The notes: generated by a model from the sequence alone, not told the origin. A DNA stretch of 64,000 nucleotides from Hymenobacter sp. J193 (GCF_024700075.1 NZ_JAJONE010000001.1:496001-560000); one strand, 5' to 3'. Shown: positions 8,388-18,387, counted from the first letter of the stretch. A program made the numbers and translations.

Positions 8388-9100
8388 ACATTTTCAGCCG
8401 CCTCTTCAAAATTGGTCAGTCCGAAGCCCATTCTGCCGTGAATCAGCTCGAAGACCCCATCAAAATGACCGAGCAAGGGTTGCGCGACCTGCGCCAGGAT
8501 CTGGACAAAAGCCTGCACGCCCTGGCCGAAGTAAAAGCCATGGTGATTCGGGCCCGCAACGAGGGCGAAGCGTTCCGCGCCAAGGCCCTGGACTACGAAA
8601 ACAAAGCCGTGCTTTTGCTGCAGCGCGCCCACAAGGGCGAGCTGCCCACCGCCGAAGCCGACCGGCTGGCCGGTGAGGCCCTGCTGAAAAAAACTGAAAA
8701 CGAAGCGCAGGCCAGTCGCGCCGCCACCGACCAGGAGAAGTTTGCCGCTTCGGCCGCCCAGCTCGACCAGAACGTGCAGCAGCTCAAGCAGACCATGAGC
8801 CAGTGGGAAAACGAGCTGAAGACCCTCAAGGCCCGCGTCACGGTGAGCACGGCCACCAAAACCATCAACCAGCAGCTGGCCCAGATTGACTCCTCGGGTA
8901 CGGTAGCTTTGCTGGAGCGCATGAAGGAGAAGGTAGCCACCGAGGAAGCCCTGGCCGAGTCCTACGGCCAGATTGCCCAGGAAAGCCGCTCCGTTGACCA
9001 GGAAATCGACAAGGCCCTGCAGCAGAGCGGTGCCGGCAAAGCAGCCGCCGACTTGCAGGCCCTGAAAGAAAAACTGGGGCTGGATGCCAACGCACAGTAA
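8384..9100 (+). CDS. pspA: PspA/IM30 (ESCRT-III-like) membrane-stress protein
   Basis: The 238-residue protein starts with an amphipathic helix (MNIFSRLFKIGQSEAHSAV) that would insert into the membrane, followed by the PspA motif EDPIKMTEQGLRDLRQDLDKSLHALAEVK and long coiled-coil helices to about residue 215. PspA/IM30 proteins polymerise on damaged inner membranes and maintain the proton motive force. Length fits the family. It overlaps the YjfI-like gene by four bases and is followed by the YqiJ-like and flotillin genes, the arrangement known from other PspA stress loci. Confidence 0.93.
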   Translation: MNIFSRLFKIGQSEAHSAVNQLEDPIKMTEQGLRDLRQDLDKSLHALAEVKAMVIRARNEGEAFRAKALDYENKAVLLLQRAHKGELPTAEADRLAGEALLKKTENEAQASRAATDQEKFAASAAQLDQNVQQLKQTMSQWENELKTLKARVTVSTATKTINQQLAQIDSSGTVALLERMKEKVATEEALAESYGQIAQESRSVDQEIDKALQQSGAGKAAADLQALKEKLGLDANAQ

Positions 9101-9192
9101 GCCGGGGTCAGTTGAAGAAACAAATACGGTGAGGTGCCGCGCGGCTGCGTTGGGCCGCGCAGCAAATCCTCTACCTTTAAGCTGCCCACTGT

Positions 9193-9840
9193 ATGCCTAT
9201 GACCGAACTCCTACAAGCGGCGGTTTCCCCGCCTAATCTGCTGGCTACGGGCCTGCTGATTTTCGTGCTGCTGTACTGGCTTACGGTCATCGTTGGGCTG
9301 CTCGATTTCAAGACCCTGGATCTTGATCTGCACGTGGATAGCACCCACGATGTGCCCCACGATGCCCACCTGAGCGTAGCGTGGCTTAACCACGCCCTGG
9401 CATTTTTCAACCTGGGCCGGGTGCCGCTGATGGTGTTCGTGAGCTTTCTGGCTTTGCCGCTGTGGGTGGGCAGCATCCTCACAAATTACTACACGCACAA
9501 CTCTTCCCTACTGCTGGGTCTAGCGTTTTGCCTCCCCCTGTTTATTGGCAGCCTGCTCGTAGCCAAAGTGCTGACTACTCCCTTCGTGAAGCTGTTTGCC
9601 ACGCTGGAGCAGGATCAGTCGGGCAGCAACCCCATTGGCAAAGTCTGCACCCTGCTGCTGCCGGCCTCGCATGAGCGGCTGGGCCAGGCCACCGTGCGCA
9701 CCAACGGCGACACGCTGATGCTGAACGTGAAAGCCGCCTCCGCCGCTACCGAGCTGCGCAAAGGCGACACGGCCCTGGTTATTGACTACCACGCGCCCAG
9801 TCGCTGCTACCTCATTGAGCCTTACGACGAAGCCAGCTAA
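9193..9840 (+). CDS. YqiJ-like OB-fold membrane protein (NfeD-type flotillin partner)
   Basis: The 215-residue protein has an N-terminal membrane helix (15-38), a conserved FNLGRVPLMVFVSF segment leading into a second helix, a third helix near 105-125, and a C-terminal OB-like beta domain (150-210). The FNLGRVP motif corresponds to LNIGRLP of E. coli YqiJ, which is encoded beside the flotillin YqiK. The family partners flotillins through the OB domain. The flotillin gene begins 158 bases downstream. A second ATG two codons in is equally possible as the start. Confidence 0.8.
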   Translation: MPMTELLQAAVSPPNLLATGLLIFVLLYWLTVIVGLLDFKTLDLDLHVDSTHDVPHDAHLSVAWLNHALAFFNLGRVPLMVFVSFLALPLWVGSILTNYYTHNSSLLLGLAFCLPLFIGSLLVAKVLTTPFVKLFATLEQDQSGSNPIGKVCTLLLPASHERLGQATVRTNGDTLMLNVKAASAATELRKGDTALVIDYHAPSRCYLIEPYDEAS

Positions 9841-9998
9841 TGAATTGACCGCTCCAAGATCAGCAAGCCACAGAAAACGGCCAGTACCACGGCCGCTACT
9901 GACCAAAAGAATAGTCATCATCCTTGAATCCATCTTCGATTCCGGACATCACCTCTCGCAACCTCTTCTCCCCTGATTCTACCTCTACCCTACTTTTT

Positions 9999-12167
9999 AT
10001 GATTGGTCAACTCTCAATTGCCGTGCTGGTCGTGCTCGGTTTGTTTCTGCTCGGCATCCTGGCCGTAGTGGCGCGCATGTACAAGAAAGCCGTGCAGGGC
10101 GAGGCCCTGGTGCGCACCGGCATGGGCGACACGAAGGTTTCGTTTACGGGTATCTTCATCGTGCCCGTGCTACACAAGATGGAGGTGATGGACATCAAGC
10201 TCAAGACCATCATCATTCAGCGGGCCGGCTCCGAAGGTCTGGTGTGCAAAGACAACCTGCGGGCCGATGTGAAGGTGAACTTCTTCGTGCGCGTCAACAA
10301 AACCCACGACGACGTGCTCAACGTGGCCCAGAGCATCGGTGCCCACCGCGCCTCCGACCCGGCGGCCCTCGAAAACCTGTTTGACGCCAAGTTCTCGGAA
10401 GCCCTCAAAACCGTGGGCAAGCACTTCGACTTCATCGAGCTCTACAACTCCCGGGAGCAGTTCAAGCAGGAGATTCTGCGCATCATCGGCACCGACCTGA
10501 ACGGCTACGTGCTCGACGACTGCGCCATTGACTACCTGGAGCAAACCCCGCTGGCGGCCCTGAACCAGGACAACATCCTGGATGCCGAGGGCATCAAGAA
10601 AATCATTGCCCTGACCTCGGAGCAGAAGATTCAGGCCAACTCCATTCAGCGGGAGCAGCAGAAAACCATCAAAAAGCAGGACGTAGAGGCCCAGGAAACC
10701 ATTCTGGAGCTGGAAAAGCAGCTGATTGAAAACCAGGAAAAGCAGAAGCGCGAAATTGCCAACATCAAGGCGCGGGAGCTGGCCGAAACGGAGAAGGTGA
10801 CCCAGGAAGAGCGTCTCAAAGGCGAAAAAGCCCGCATTGCCACGGAGGAAGAAGTGGGCATTGCCGAGCAGAACCGCGACCGGCAGGTGTTGGTAGCCGA
10901 GCGCAATAAGCAGCGCACCGACGCCGTGGAAACCGAACGAGTAGCTCAGGCCAAAGCTTTGGAAATCAACGAACGGGAGCGGATTGTGGCCTTAGCGCAG
11001 ATTGAAAAGGAAAAGGCGTTGGAAGAAGAGAAAAAGAACATCCAGACCATTATTCGCGAAAGAATCACGGTGGAAAAAGCCACGGTGGTAGAAGAGGAAA
11101 AAATCAAGGACACCCGCGCCCAGGCCCAGGCCGACCGTGAAAAGCTGGTCGCCATTACCGCCGCCAAGCAGCAGGCCGAAGCGGCCACGGTGAGCCTGGT
11201 AGGCAACGCCGACATGGAGCGTCAGGCCGCCGAGTTCCGCGCCAAGCAGGCGCTGATTGATGCCGAAGCCGAAAAAGCCTCGGCTGAGTTCCGAGGCCAA
11301 GCCATCCGTACCCTCGCCGAAGCCGAAGCCAGCAAAGCCACCGCCGTGGGCCTGGCGGAGGCGCAGGTGATGCAGGCCAAAGCCACGGCCCGCCAGAAAG
11401 AAGGCGAAACCCAAGCCAACGTGCTCCAGCTCACCGCCGCCGCCGAAGCCCAGGCCATCCAGTCGAAAGCCGGGGCCCAGGCCGAAGCCGACGAAAAGCT
11501 GGGTATGGTAGCCGCCAAAATCAACCGCGAGAAAGGCCTGGCCGACGCCGACATCATCCAGGCCCGCGCCGATGCCGACCAGAAGAAAGGCCTCGCCGAA
11601 GCGGCCGTTTCGGAGCAGAAGTTCGCGGTGGAAGCCAAGGGCATCGAAGCCAAGGCCGACGCCATGAAAAAGCTCGATGGGGTGGGCAAAGACCACGAGG
11701 AATTCAAGCTGCGCCTCGACAAGGACAAGTCGGTGGAGCTAGCCCAGATCAACATTCAGAAAGACATTGCCGCCTCGCAAGCGGAGGTTATTGGTGAGGC
11801 CCTCAAAGCGGCCAAAATCGACATCGTGGGCGGGGAAACCATGTTCTTCGACCAGATCATCGGCTCGATTACCAAGGGCAAGATGGTGGACCGCACGGTG
11901 CATAACTCCGAGGTGCTGGGCACGGTGAAAGACGCCTTCTTCAGCACCGACGGCGGGGGCGACTTCAAAACCAACCTGCGCCGCTTCGTGGACCAGTTTG
12001 GTTTGAGCTCGGAGGAAATCAAAAACCTGAGCGTGTCGGCCCTACTGCTGAAAATGATGAACAAGGCCGGCGACGACGCTACTCGCAACACCATCACGGA
12101 ACTGGCCAGCACCGCTACGGCCCTAGGCATCGGCGACAAGCCCGCCCGAATGCTGGAGCTCAAGTAG
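9999..12167 (+). CDS. Flotillin / SPFH-domain protein (YqiK-like)
   Basis: The 722-residue membrane scaffold has one N-terminal helix (about residues 3-25), an SPFH/band-7 domain to about residue 190, then an Ala-Glu-rich coiled coil of roughly 400 residues with many AEA/QAK repeats, and a globular tail from about 590 (FFDQIIGSITKGKMVDRT). Flotillins organise membrane microdomains. The family is usually about 500-550 residues in E. coli YqiK, so the coiled coil is long here. The open frame begins at a TTG at 9924, but the ATG at 9999 puts the helix at the N-terminus and is preferred. Confidence 0.92.
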   Translation: MIGQLSIAVLVVLGLFLLGILAVVARMYKKAVQGEALVRTGMGDTKVSFTGIFIVPVLHKMEVMDIKLKTIIIQRAGSEGLVCKDNLRADVKVNFFVRVNKTHDDVLNVAQSIGAHRASDPAALENLFDAKFSEALKTVGKHFDFIELYNSREQFKQEILRIIGTDLNGYVLDDCAIDYLEQTPLAALNQDNILDAEGIKKIIALTSEQKIQANSIQREQQKTIKKQDVEAQETILELEKQLIENQEKQKREIANIKARELAETEKVTQEERLKGEKARIATEEEVGIAEQNRDRQVLVAERNKQRTDAVETERVAQAKALEINERERIVALAQIEKEKALEEEKKNIQTIIRERITVEKATVVEEEKIKDTRAQAQADREKLVAITAAKQQAEAATVSLVGNADMERQAAEFRAKQALIDAEAEKASAEFRGQAIRTLAEAEASKATAVGLAEAQVMQAKATARQKEGETQANVLQLTAAAEAQAIQSKAGAQAEADEKLGMVAAKINREKGLADADIIQARADADQKKGLAEAAVSEQKFAVEAKGIEAKADAMKKLDGVGKDHEEFKLRLDKDKSVELAQINIQKDIAASQAEVIGEALKAAKIDIVGGETMFFDQIIGSITKGKMVDRTVHNSEVLGTVKDAFFSTDGGGDFKTNLRRFVDQFGLSSEEIKNLSVSALLLKMMNKAGDDATRNTITELASTATALGIGDKPARMLELK

Positions 12168-12215
12168 GGAATAGCGCTCCGTTCATCAATCAAAGCGAGA
12201 ACCAAGCTACGCTGC

Positions 12216-12902
12216 ATGTCTTTATGCCTTCCTACCTCGTTCCTGCTTCAAGTACCCTTAGCAGTATTCTTAGCTAGCTGCGGTGCCCCTGACTCCGGTG
12301 AGACCCGCACCCAGCCTGGGCCGGCCGAGCAAGCCACAACTAAACAAGGAGCCGCAGCCACTGCGGCGGCTCCTTGTTTGGAGCGCATGCAAGGGTTTCT
12401 GCGCTGGTATCATCGGCGTTACAACGCTGAGTTCGATACGACCACGGATTTCATCAACATGCCGCTCACCGGTGAAGAAGACGCGGCCACGTTAGCTAAA
12501 ATCCCACGCAGCAATGTCAGCTCCACGAAGTACATGCAGCTGAACCGGCCTAAGCTGGCGGTGTACCTCGATACGCTCCGGCGCTCCGGCTATTTCTCCG
12601 CCAGCTACCTAGCTACGAAGCGGGCCTCCATCCTGGAGCGCGGGCAAGAGCTGGAAGCCGAGAAAGTGACGGAAGGGTTGCTCGAAGGCTTTGATTCCGA
12701 CGAAGTGATGCACACCCAGGACCTGTATCAACTCGACGACATCAGCAAGCTGACGGCGTACCAGGCAACTGGTCTTAAACCCGGCACCCAGGCCTACCGC
12801 CTGGCGCTACCCTCAGAAGGAGAAGAAAATTTCAGCTGGATCTTCTACGTCAAGCAGGAAAGTGGCCGGTGCGTGGTTGACAGCGTGCGTACCACGGAGT
12901 AG
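12216..12902 (+). CDS. Putative lipoprotein in the PspA-flotillin operon
   Basis: The 228-residue product has a lipoprotein signal (hydrophobic segment ending FLASCGAP, Cys22 as the lipidation site), a Gln/Ala-rich linker and a helical domain starting near CLERMQGFLRWYHRRYNAEF. That layout resembles DUF3828-type lipoproteins, but I am not confident of the family. It starts 48 bases after the flotillin stop and is probably cotranscribed, placing an outer-membrane or periplasmic component in the module. The linker is encoded by a perfect 14-bp inverted repeat at 12342-12379. Confidence 0.72.
   Translation: MSLCLPTSFLLQVPLAVFLASCGAPDSGETRTQPGPAEQATTKQGAAATAAAPCLERMQGFLRWYHRRYNAEFDTTTDFINMPLTGEEDAATLAKIPRSNVSSTKYMQLNRPKLAVYLDTLRRSGYFSASYLATKRASILERGQELEAEKVTEGLLEGFDSDEVMHTQDLYQLDDISKLTAYQATGLKPGTQAYRLALPSEGEENFSWIFYVKQESGRCVVDSVRTTE
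12342..12379. repeat. Intragenic 14-bp perfect inverted repeat
   Basis: Bases 12342-12355 and 12366-12379 are perfect reverse complements (AAACAAGGAGCCGC and partner) around a ten-base loop. The structure has the form of an intrinsic terminator yet sits inside the lipoprotein reading frame, in its low-complexity linker. Confidence 0.7.
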
Positions 12903-13016
12903 CCGCGGCTGTATTACCGTCTACCGCAGCTGAGCCGGCAGCATTTCGCCCTATCAACCACTCTTGCCCTTGCTCATTTGGCGAGGGAAGTTGGGTTCCC
13001 ATTCTCGTTGCAGTTT

Positions 13017-13391
13017 ATGCCAGCACCTGATTCGACCAATCCGCCAACTTCAACCCGGCAAGTAGTCGGCCTTGTCCTTGGACTGATTTTCTGTTTTGCA
13101 GTCGCAGCCGGCATCATCTACTTCGTCATAACGAAAACTGCTGAGGAGCGGGAGTTGATTCTGAGCAATCCAGGGTATGCCACAGGCATCATTACCCGGG
13201 TAAGAAGGTTCAAAGGCAAGCGAATATCGGTGCAGTATATAGTGGCCGGTAAGGCGTATTCCCTCAGAACGAGGGTGCCCGGAGCCTTTTTGCGCACCCA
13301 CAAAAAAGGCGATACTACCGCTGTCATCTATGCTAAATCGGATCCAGCTAATGCTATCCTGAAGGCTAAGTTGCGGTCCTCAACCAACTAG
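13017..13391 (+). CDS. Small membrane protein, DUF3592-like
   Basis: The 124-residue product has one transmembrane helix (about residues 14-38, VVGLVLGLIFCFAVAAGIIYFVI) followed by a beta-rich domain with YATGIITRVRRFKGKRISVQYI and a late VIYAKSDPANAIL segment. This is the layout of DUF3592 proteins: helix, a G-x-V/I strand, then a y-P-x-n/d-P motif. The ATG at 13017 is preferred over an upstream TTG. It lies between the lipoprotein and the giant ATPase and is probably in the same operon. Function unknown. Confidence 0.68.
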   Translation: MPAPDSTNPPTSTRQVVGLVLGLIFCFAVAAGIIYFVITKTAEERELILSNPGYATGIITRVRRFKGKRISVQYIVAGKAYSLRTRVPGAFLRTHKKGDTTAVIYAKSDPANAILKAKLRSSTN

Positions 13392-13436
13392 TTAGCAGCT
13401 CTTTTCTCCTGGCAAGGGTTTGTGCCTTGCCCGCCT

Positions 13437-16400
13437 ATGGAAGCTCAAGCCCCCACCCAACTCGAAACCGGCACCTACGAAATCCTGCGCAACCGCCTGC
13501 AGAAAAGCAGCACCGACCTGCGCCAGCGCCTCGACTTGCTCAATACCGAGCGTAAGCAGGTGTTTGGGGCCGTGGATACCCGCCTGATTGGCACCGGCCG
13601 CATCACGACGGAAAACAACTGCGTGGCCTGGGACATGGTGCCGGTGGGGCAGCGGTTCATCTTCGGGTATAACGTGGTGTTGGGGCTGAAGGCCGAGCCA
13701 GAACTGGCCGACGTGTTCGGAATATACGAGTACACTGAGCACGACTTCCGGCCGCTGGGGCTGGAATTGCTGCAGAACCCACAGTTTCTGGAGGAGTTCC
13801 GCAACCTGTACCGCTACTACAAGAACACTCAGTTCGTGAAGTTCGCCGTCATCGGCGTGCACCTGTTCATGGTGTTTCGGGTGGGCAAGAGTGCGTCCGA
13901 CGTGAAGACGTTCAAGTGGCTGATCCAGGGCGACACGCTGAGCTACATCGACAACCGCTCCGACCACGAGTACACCTTCCCACCCCAGCACGAGTTCCAG
14001 TGGAAGCGCGCCACCCGCGACATGCAGCGCGGCGGCAAGCACCCCCACATCAGCATTGAGGACAAGGTGTTCGTGGAAACCGTGGGCGGCGACCTGACCA
14101 TCAAAGTCGAGGACAACACCGCTTCGGGCCACGGCATTCTGAGCGAGCCGGTGGATAATAAGGACCAAACACTCGACGACTCGGAAATCTACTTTGCGGC
14201 CATCGGCAACCTGATTCTGCTCAAAATTCGGCCCTACCAGGAGCAGACCTACCGCTACTTTATCTTCAACCACAAGCTTAAGACGGCTCAGCGCCTCGAT
14301 GCCCTGGCCGATGCCTGCGTGCTGCTGCCCGACGGGCAGGGCCTGATCTTCCCCCACGGCTTCTACCTGCAAACCGGCGACAACAAGCTCTTCGACAACG
14401 GCCTGCGCGAGATGCTGTTTGAGAAGCGCGTGGTGTCGCCCAACGGGGAGGATTTTCTGTACGTGTTCTTCAACAAGGACCACGGCACCTACCTGCTACT
14501 GAGCTACAACCGCATTGCCCAGCGCGTCGATAACCCGATTGTGTGCCACGGCTACGCCCTGTTTGAAAACGGGGAACTGTGCTACTTCCGCGCCGACGAT
14601 GAGCCCAAGAAGCACCACGCCGTGCAAATCTGGCAGACGCCCTACACCGCCCCCGATTTTCAGCTGCCCGTCACCTCCGATTCCTACCTCTACAAGCTGG
14701 GCAACAAGGAGATTGTGCGGGCCATGAGCGAGGTGCAGGAGGTGCTGACCCTGACCGGCAAAGACGATTCCTACGCCGGCCTCTACCTCGACCTGATCCG
14801 CCAGACAACTAGCCTCACCGACGCCTACCACTGGCTGCGCGAGCCGGCCGCTCAGGCGTTGGCCGAGCCCCTGGGCGAAATCCGCCAGACGGCCACGGCC
14901 GCTGTGGAGGAGTTTGAGAAGGTGCAGAGTATCCGCAAGAACACCGCCCAGCAAACGGCAGCCGTATTCCAGAAAGCCGACGAGCTGACCGGCCGCATTC
15001 GCCGCTCGGCCCCCGATACTGTCTCGGAGTTTGTGCAACTGCTGGCCGAGTTGCGCGGGGTGCGGGGCGAAGTAATTTCGCTCAAGGAGCTGCGCTACGT
15101 GGAGCTGCCGGCGGTGGGAAAGCACGCCGCTGACCTGGAAGCCCTGAGCAAGGAAGTGGCCTTGCAAACCGTGGATTTCCTGCTCAAGCCCGATGCCCTG
15201 GCGCCTTACTCCCAGCGCGTGCAGGCCATTGCCGACAGCGTGGAGCAGGTGCAGAAAACCATCGAAGCCGACCAGCGCGAGCAGGAAACCGCCGCCGTGG
15301 CCCAGGAGCTGGAGCTGCTGATTGAAGTAGTCAGCAACCTGCCCATCCCCGACCCCACCCAAACCACGGCCATCATCGACAACATCTCGACGGTGTACGC
15401 CCGCTTCAACCAGATCAGGGCGGCGCTGAAACGGCGGCGGCAGGCCCTGGCCGGCACCGAGGCCCAGGCCGAGTTTACCGCCCAGCTCAAGCTGCTGGAG
15501 CAGGCCCTGACCAACTACCTCGACCTGGCCGACACGCCCGCCAAGTGCGACGAGTACCTGACCAAGCTCATGGTGCAGCTCGAAGAGTTGGAAGGCAAGT
15601 TTCCCGACTTCGACCAGTTTATCGAGCAGCTCACCACCCGGCGCGAGCAGGTCGTAGAAGCCTTTGAGTCGAAGAAAACGGCCCTGGTAGCGGCCCGCAA
15701 CCAGCGCGCTACGGCCTTGTTGCAAAGCGCCGAGCGGCTGTTGAAAGCGGTGCAGAGCCGCCTTACCCGCCTGGAATCAGTGGCGGATATCAACGGGTAC
15801 TTTGCCGCCGACGTGATGGTGGAGAAGGTGCGCCAGACGGCCCAGGAGCTCATCAACCTCGGCGACTCAGTGAAGTCCGACGATGTGCAGAGCCGGCTGA
15901 AAACCTTGCGCGAGGATGCCGTGCGCCAGCTCCGCGACCGGGCCGACCTGTTCGCCGACGGCGGCCAGACCCTCAAGTTCGGCCCGCATTCCTTCACCGT
16001 CAACACCCAGCCGCTGGAGCTGACCGTGGTGCTGCGCGACGGTGACCTGCACTACCACCTCACCGGCACCAACTTCTTCCAGAAGATAACCGACCCCGCT
16101 TTGCTGGCCTCCAAGCCTGTGTGGGAGCAAACCGTCGTGTCGGAAAACCAGGACGTGTACCGGGCCGAGTTTCTGGCCTGGCGCATTCTGCAAGCCGCCC
16201 AACACCCCGCCCCCGCCGACCTGGAAACCGGCCGCGCCGCCGTGCTGTCCGTTACAGAGTTAGGCCACCTCAGTGCCACCGAGCTGCTCACCTACGTGCA
16301 GCAGTTTATGGCCGCGCGCTACCAGGAAGGCTACCTCAAAGGCGTGCACGACCACGACGCGGCCCTGCTGCTCACGGCCCTGGTACGCCTCACCCGCACC

Positions 16401-18365
16401 GCCGACCTGCTCCGCTACCCCGCCGACACCCGCGCCGCCGCGGCCCTCTACTGGCTGCGCTTCGCCAACCCCGACCAGCGCGCCCACTGGGAGCGGCAGC
16501 TTCAGGGTATCGGGGTGCTGCTCCAGGTCTTCCCCGATTCGCAGGAGTTCGACGAGCTGAAAACCGAGCTACAAACCGCTGTGGACCGCTTCGCGGAGCA
16601 AACCGGCCTGTTCACCCCCGCCCAGGTAGCGGAGGCGGGCGACTATCTTTTCCACGAGCTGACCCACACCGGTACCTTTATCATTGCTGCCGAAGCCGCC
16701 GAGCTGTACCAGCAGTTCCAGAAGCAGCTGCACGAGCGCCAGGCCACCGACTTGTTCCAGCAGTCGGTGACGGGCCTCCAGGAACAGCCCGCCGCCCAGC
16801 TCCCCCTGATTCGACAGTGGCTCCAGGCCTACCTGCGCCAGGCGCCGGCCGCGGCTACCTTGGCGGATTTCTGCAACGAGTGCGCCGTGCTGCTGCTGAC
16901 GGGCTCCTACGATTCGGCGCGGGTGGTACACACGCCCCTGCGCGAAACGCTTGAAGGCTTCCAGGGCACTCACCCGCGCATCATTTCCACGAACAACCAA
17001 CAACTAACAACCAACAACTACCACCTCGACTTCCCCGATTTCCGCCGCCGCTTGCTGCACTACGACCGGGCCACGGTGGCCCAGTACGAGGCGTTTCAGG
17101 AGGTAAAGAAGCAGCTGCTGGCCCGAGCCGCCGAGGATATGCGTCTGGAAGATTTCCGGCCCCGCGTGCTCACGTCCTTCGTGCGCAACCGCCTCATCGA
17201 CCAAGTGTATTTGCCCATCATCGGGGCCAACCTGGCCAAGCAGATCGGGACGGCGGGTGAGGGCAAGCGCACCGACCTTATGGGCTTGCTCCTGCTCATC
17301 TCGCCACCCGGCTACGGCAAAACCACGCTCATGGAGTACGTGGCCAACCGCCTGGGCCTCATCTTCATGAAGATCAACGGGCCGGCCATCGGGCACGCCG
17401 TAACCAGCGTGGACCCCGCCCAGGCCCCCAACGCCGGGGCGCGGCAGGAGCTGGAGAAGCTGAACCTGGCCTTCGAGATGGGCGACAACGTGATGATTTA
17501 CGTGGACGACATCCAGCACTGCAACCCCGAGTTTTTGCAGAAGTTCATCTCGCTCTGCGACGCCCAGCGCAAGATTGAGGGCGTGTACCAGGGCCGGTCC
17601 CGCACCTATGACTTCCGCGGCCGCAAGGTGTGCGTGGTGATGGCCGGCAACCCCTACACCGAAAGCGGCGACGTATTCCAACTGCCCGACATGCTAGCCA
17701 ACCGTGCCGACATCTACAACCTCGGCGACATTCTCACGGCTGGCTCCGAAGACGCCTTCCGCCTCTCCTACCTCGAAAACGCCCTCACCAGCAACGCGGC
17801 CCTAGCCCGCCTTGCCACCCAAAGCCCCCAGGACGTGCCCGCCCTCATCCGCCTCGCCGAAACCGGACAGCAGGACGGCCTCAGCTTCGAGGGCAACCAC
17901 ACGCCCGAGGAGCTGAACGAGTACGTGGCGGTGCTCCAAAAGCTGCTGCGCCTGCGCGACGTGGTGGCCAAGGTAAATGCCGCCTACATTGCCAGCGCCG
18001 CCCAGGCCGACGCCTACCGCACCGAGCCGCCGTTCAAGCTGCAGGGCTCCTACCGCAACATGAACAAGCTGGCCGAGAAAGTGCGCCCCGTGATGAACGA
18101 CCAGGAAATTGAGCAGCTCCTGGCCGCCCACTACGAAAGCGAAGCCCAAATCCTGACCAGCGCCACCGAGGCCAACCTGCTCAAGCTGCGCGAGCTGCTC
18201 AACTGGCTCACCCCCGAGCAAGCCGCCCGCTGGCAGCAAATCAAGCAAACCTACCTCGACAACCTCCGCGACTCCGGCGCCGGCCAGCTCCTGCAGATGC
18301 TCGACAAGCTCGAAAGCATTGCCGGAGGGTTGAGTGGAATTCGGGAGGCGCTGAAGCGGGAGTAG
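13437..18365 (+). CDS. Giant AAA+ ATPase of the PspA/flotillin module ('DNA repair ATPase' type)
   Basis: This 1642-residue protein has three regions. Residues about 20-470 are rich in beta strands with repeated aromatic-Asp motifs. Residues about 480-900 are dominated by long coiled coils. Residues about 1230-1560 form a AAA+ domain with Walker A SPPGYGKTT (1289-1298), Walker B VMIYVDDIQ (1352-1360) and a later AGNPYTESGD sensor-like segment. Homologues in public databases are, from memory, often labelled DNA repair ATPase, but recurrent linkage to PspA, YqiJ and flotillin suggests membrane remodelling instead, by analogy with Vps4 acting on ESCRT-III. The ATG at 13437 is chosen over an upstream GTG. 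Residues 1186-1195 are encoded by a 14-bp tandem repeat. Confidence 0.85.
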   Translation: MEAQAPTQLETGTYEILRNRLQKSSTDLRQRLDLLNTERKQVFGAVDTRLIGTGRITTENNCVAWDMVPVGQRFIFGYNVVLGLKAEPELADVFGIYEYTEHDFRPLGLELLQNPQFLEEFRNLYRYYKNTQFVKFAVIGVHLFMVFRVGKSASDVKTFKWLIQGDTLSYIDNRSDHEYTFPPQHEFQWKRATRDMQRGGKHPHISIEDKVFVETVGGDLTIKVEDNTASGHGILSEPVDNKDQTLDDSEIYFAAIGNLILLKIRPYQEQTYRYFIFNHKLKTAQRLDALADACVLLPDGQGLIFPHGFYLQTGDNKLFDNGLREMLFEKRVVSPNGEDFLYVFFNKDHGTYLLLSYNRIAQRVDNPIVCHGYALFENGELCYFRADDEPKKHHAVQIWQTPYTAPDFQLPVTSDSYLYKLGNKEIVRAMSEVQEVLTLTGKDDSYAGLYLDLIRQTTSLTDAYHWLREPAAQALAEPLGEIRQTATAAVEEFEKVQSIRKNTAQQTAAVFQKADELTGRIRRSAPDTVSEFVQLLAELRGVRGEVISLKELRYVELPAVGKHAADLEALSKEVALQTVDFLLKPDALAPYSQRVQAIADSVEQVQKTIEADQREQETAAVAQELELLIEVVSNLPIPDPTQTTAIIDNISTVYARFNQIRAALKRRRQALAGTEAQAEFTAQLKLLEQALTNYLDLADTPAKCDEYLTKLMVQLEELEGKFPDFDQFIEQLTTRREQVVEAFESKKTALVAARNQRATALLQSAERLLKAVQSRLTRLESVADINGYFAADVMVEKVRQTAQELINLGDSVKSDDVQSRLKTLREDAVRQLRDRADLFADGGQTLKFGPHSFTVNTQPLELTVVLRDGDLHYHLTGTNFFQKITDPALLASKPVWEQTVVSENQDVYRAEFLAWRILQAAQHPAPADLETGRAAVLSVTELGHLSATELLTYVQQFMAARYQEGYLKGVHDHDAALLLTALVRLTRTADLLRYPADTRAAAALYWLRFANPDQRAHWERQLQGIGVLLQVFPDSQEFDELKTELQTAVDRFAEQTGLFTPAQVAEAGDYLFHELTHTGTFIIAAEAAELYQQFQKQLHERQATDLFQQSVTGLQEQPAAQLPLIRQWLQAYLRQAPAAATLADFCNECAVLLLTGSYDSARVVHTPLRETLEGFQGTHPRIISTNNQQLTTNNYHLDFPDFRRRLLHYDRATVAQYEAFQEVKKQLLARAAEDMRLEDFRPRVLTSFVRNRLIDQVYLPIIGANLAKQIGTAGEGKRTDLMGLLLLISPPGYGKTTLMEYVANRLGLIFMKINGPAIGHAVTSVDPAQAPNAGARQELEKLNLAFEMGDNVMIYVDDIQHCNPEFLQKFISLCDAQRKIEGVYQGRSRTYDFRGRKVCVVMAGNPYTESGDVFQLPDMLANRADIYNLGDILTAGSEDAFRLSYLENALTSNAALARLATQSPQDVPALIRLAETGQQDGLSFEGNHTPEELNEYVAVLQKLLRLRDVVAKVNAAYIASAAQADAYRTEPPFKLQGSYRNMNKLAEKVRPVMNDQEIEQLLAAHYESEAQILTSATEANLLKLRELLNWLTPEQAARWQQIKQTYLDNLRDSGAGQLLQMLDKLESIAGGLSGIREALKRE
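16992..17019 (+). repeat. Two perfect 14-bp tandem repeats inside the giant ATPase gene
   Basis: AACAACCAACAACT occurs twice back to back and encodes the low-complexity NNQQLTTNNY stretch just before the region leading to the AAA+ domain. Loss or gain of one unit would shift the frame, because 14 is not a multiple of three. Confidence 0.85.
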
Positions 18366-18387
18366 ATTATCATCAAGGGATACAGTC

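Noticed and set aside
13392..15725. Two long minus-strand frames (363 and 409 codons) under the giant ATPase
   Set aside because: Low-stop antisense frames caused by high GC. Protein sequences are Leu/Gly/Val-rich with no motif.
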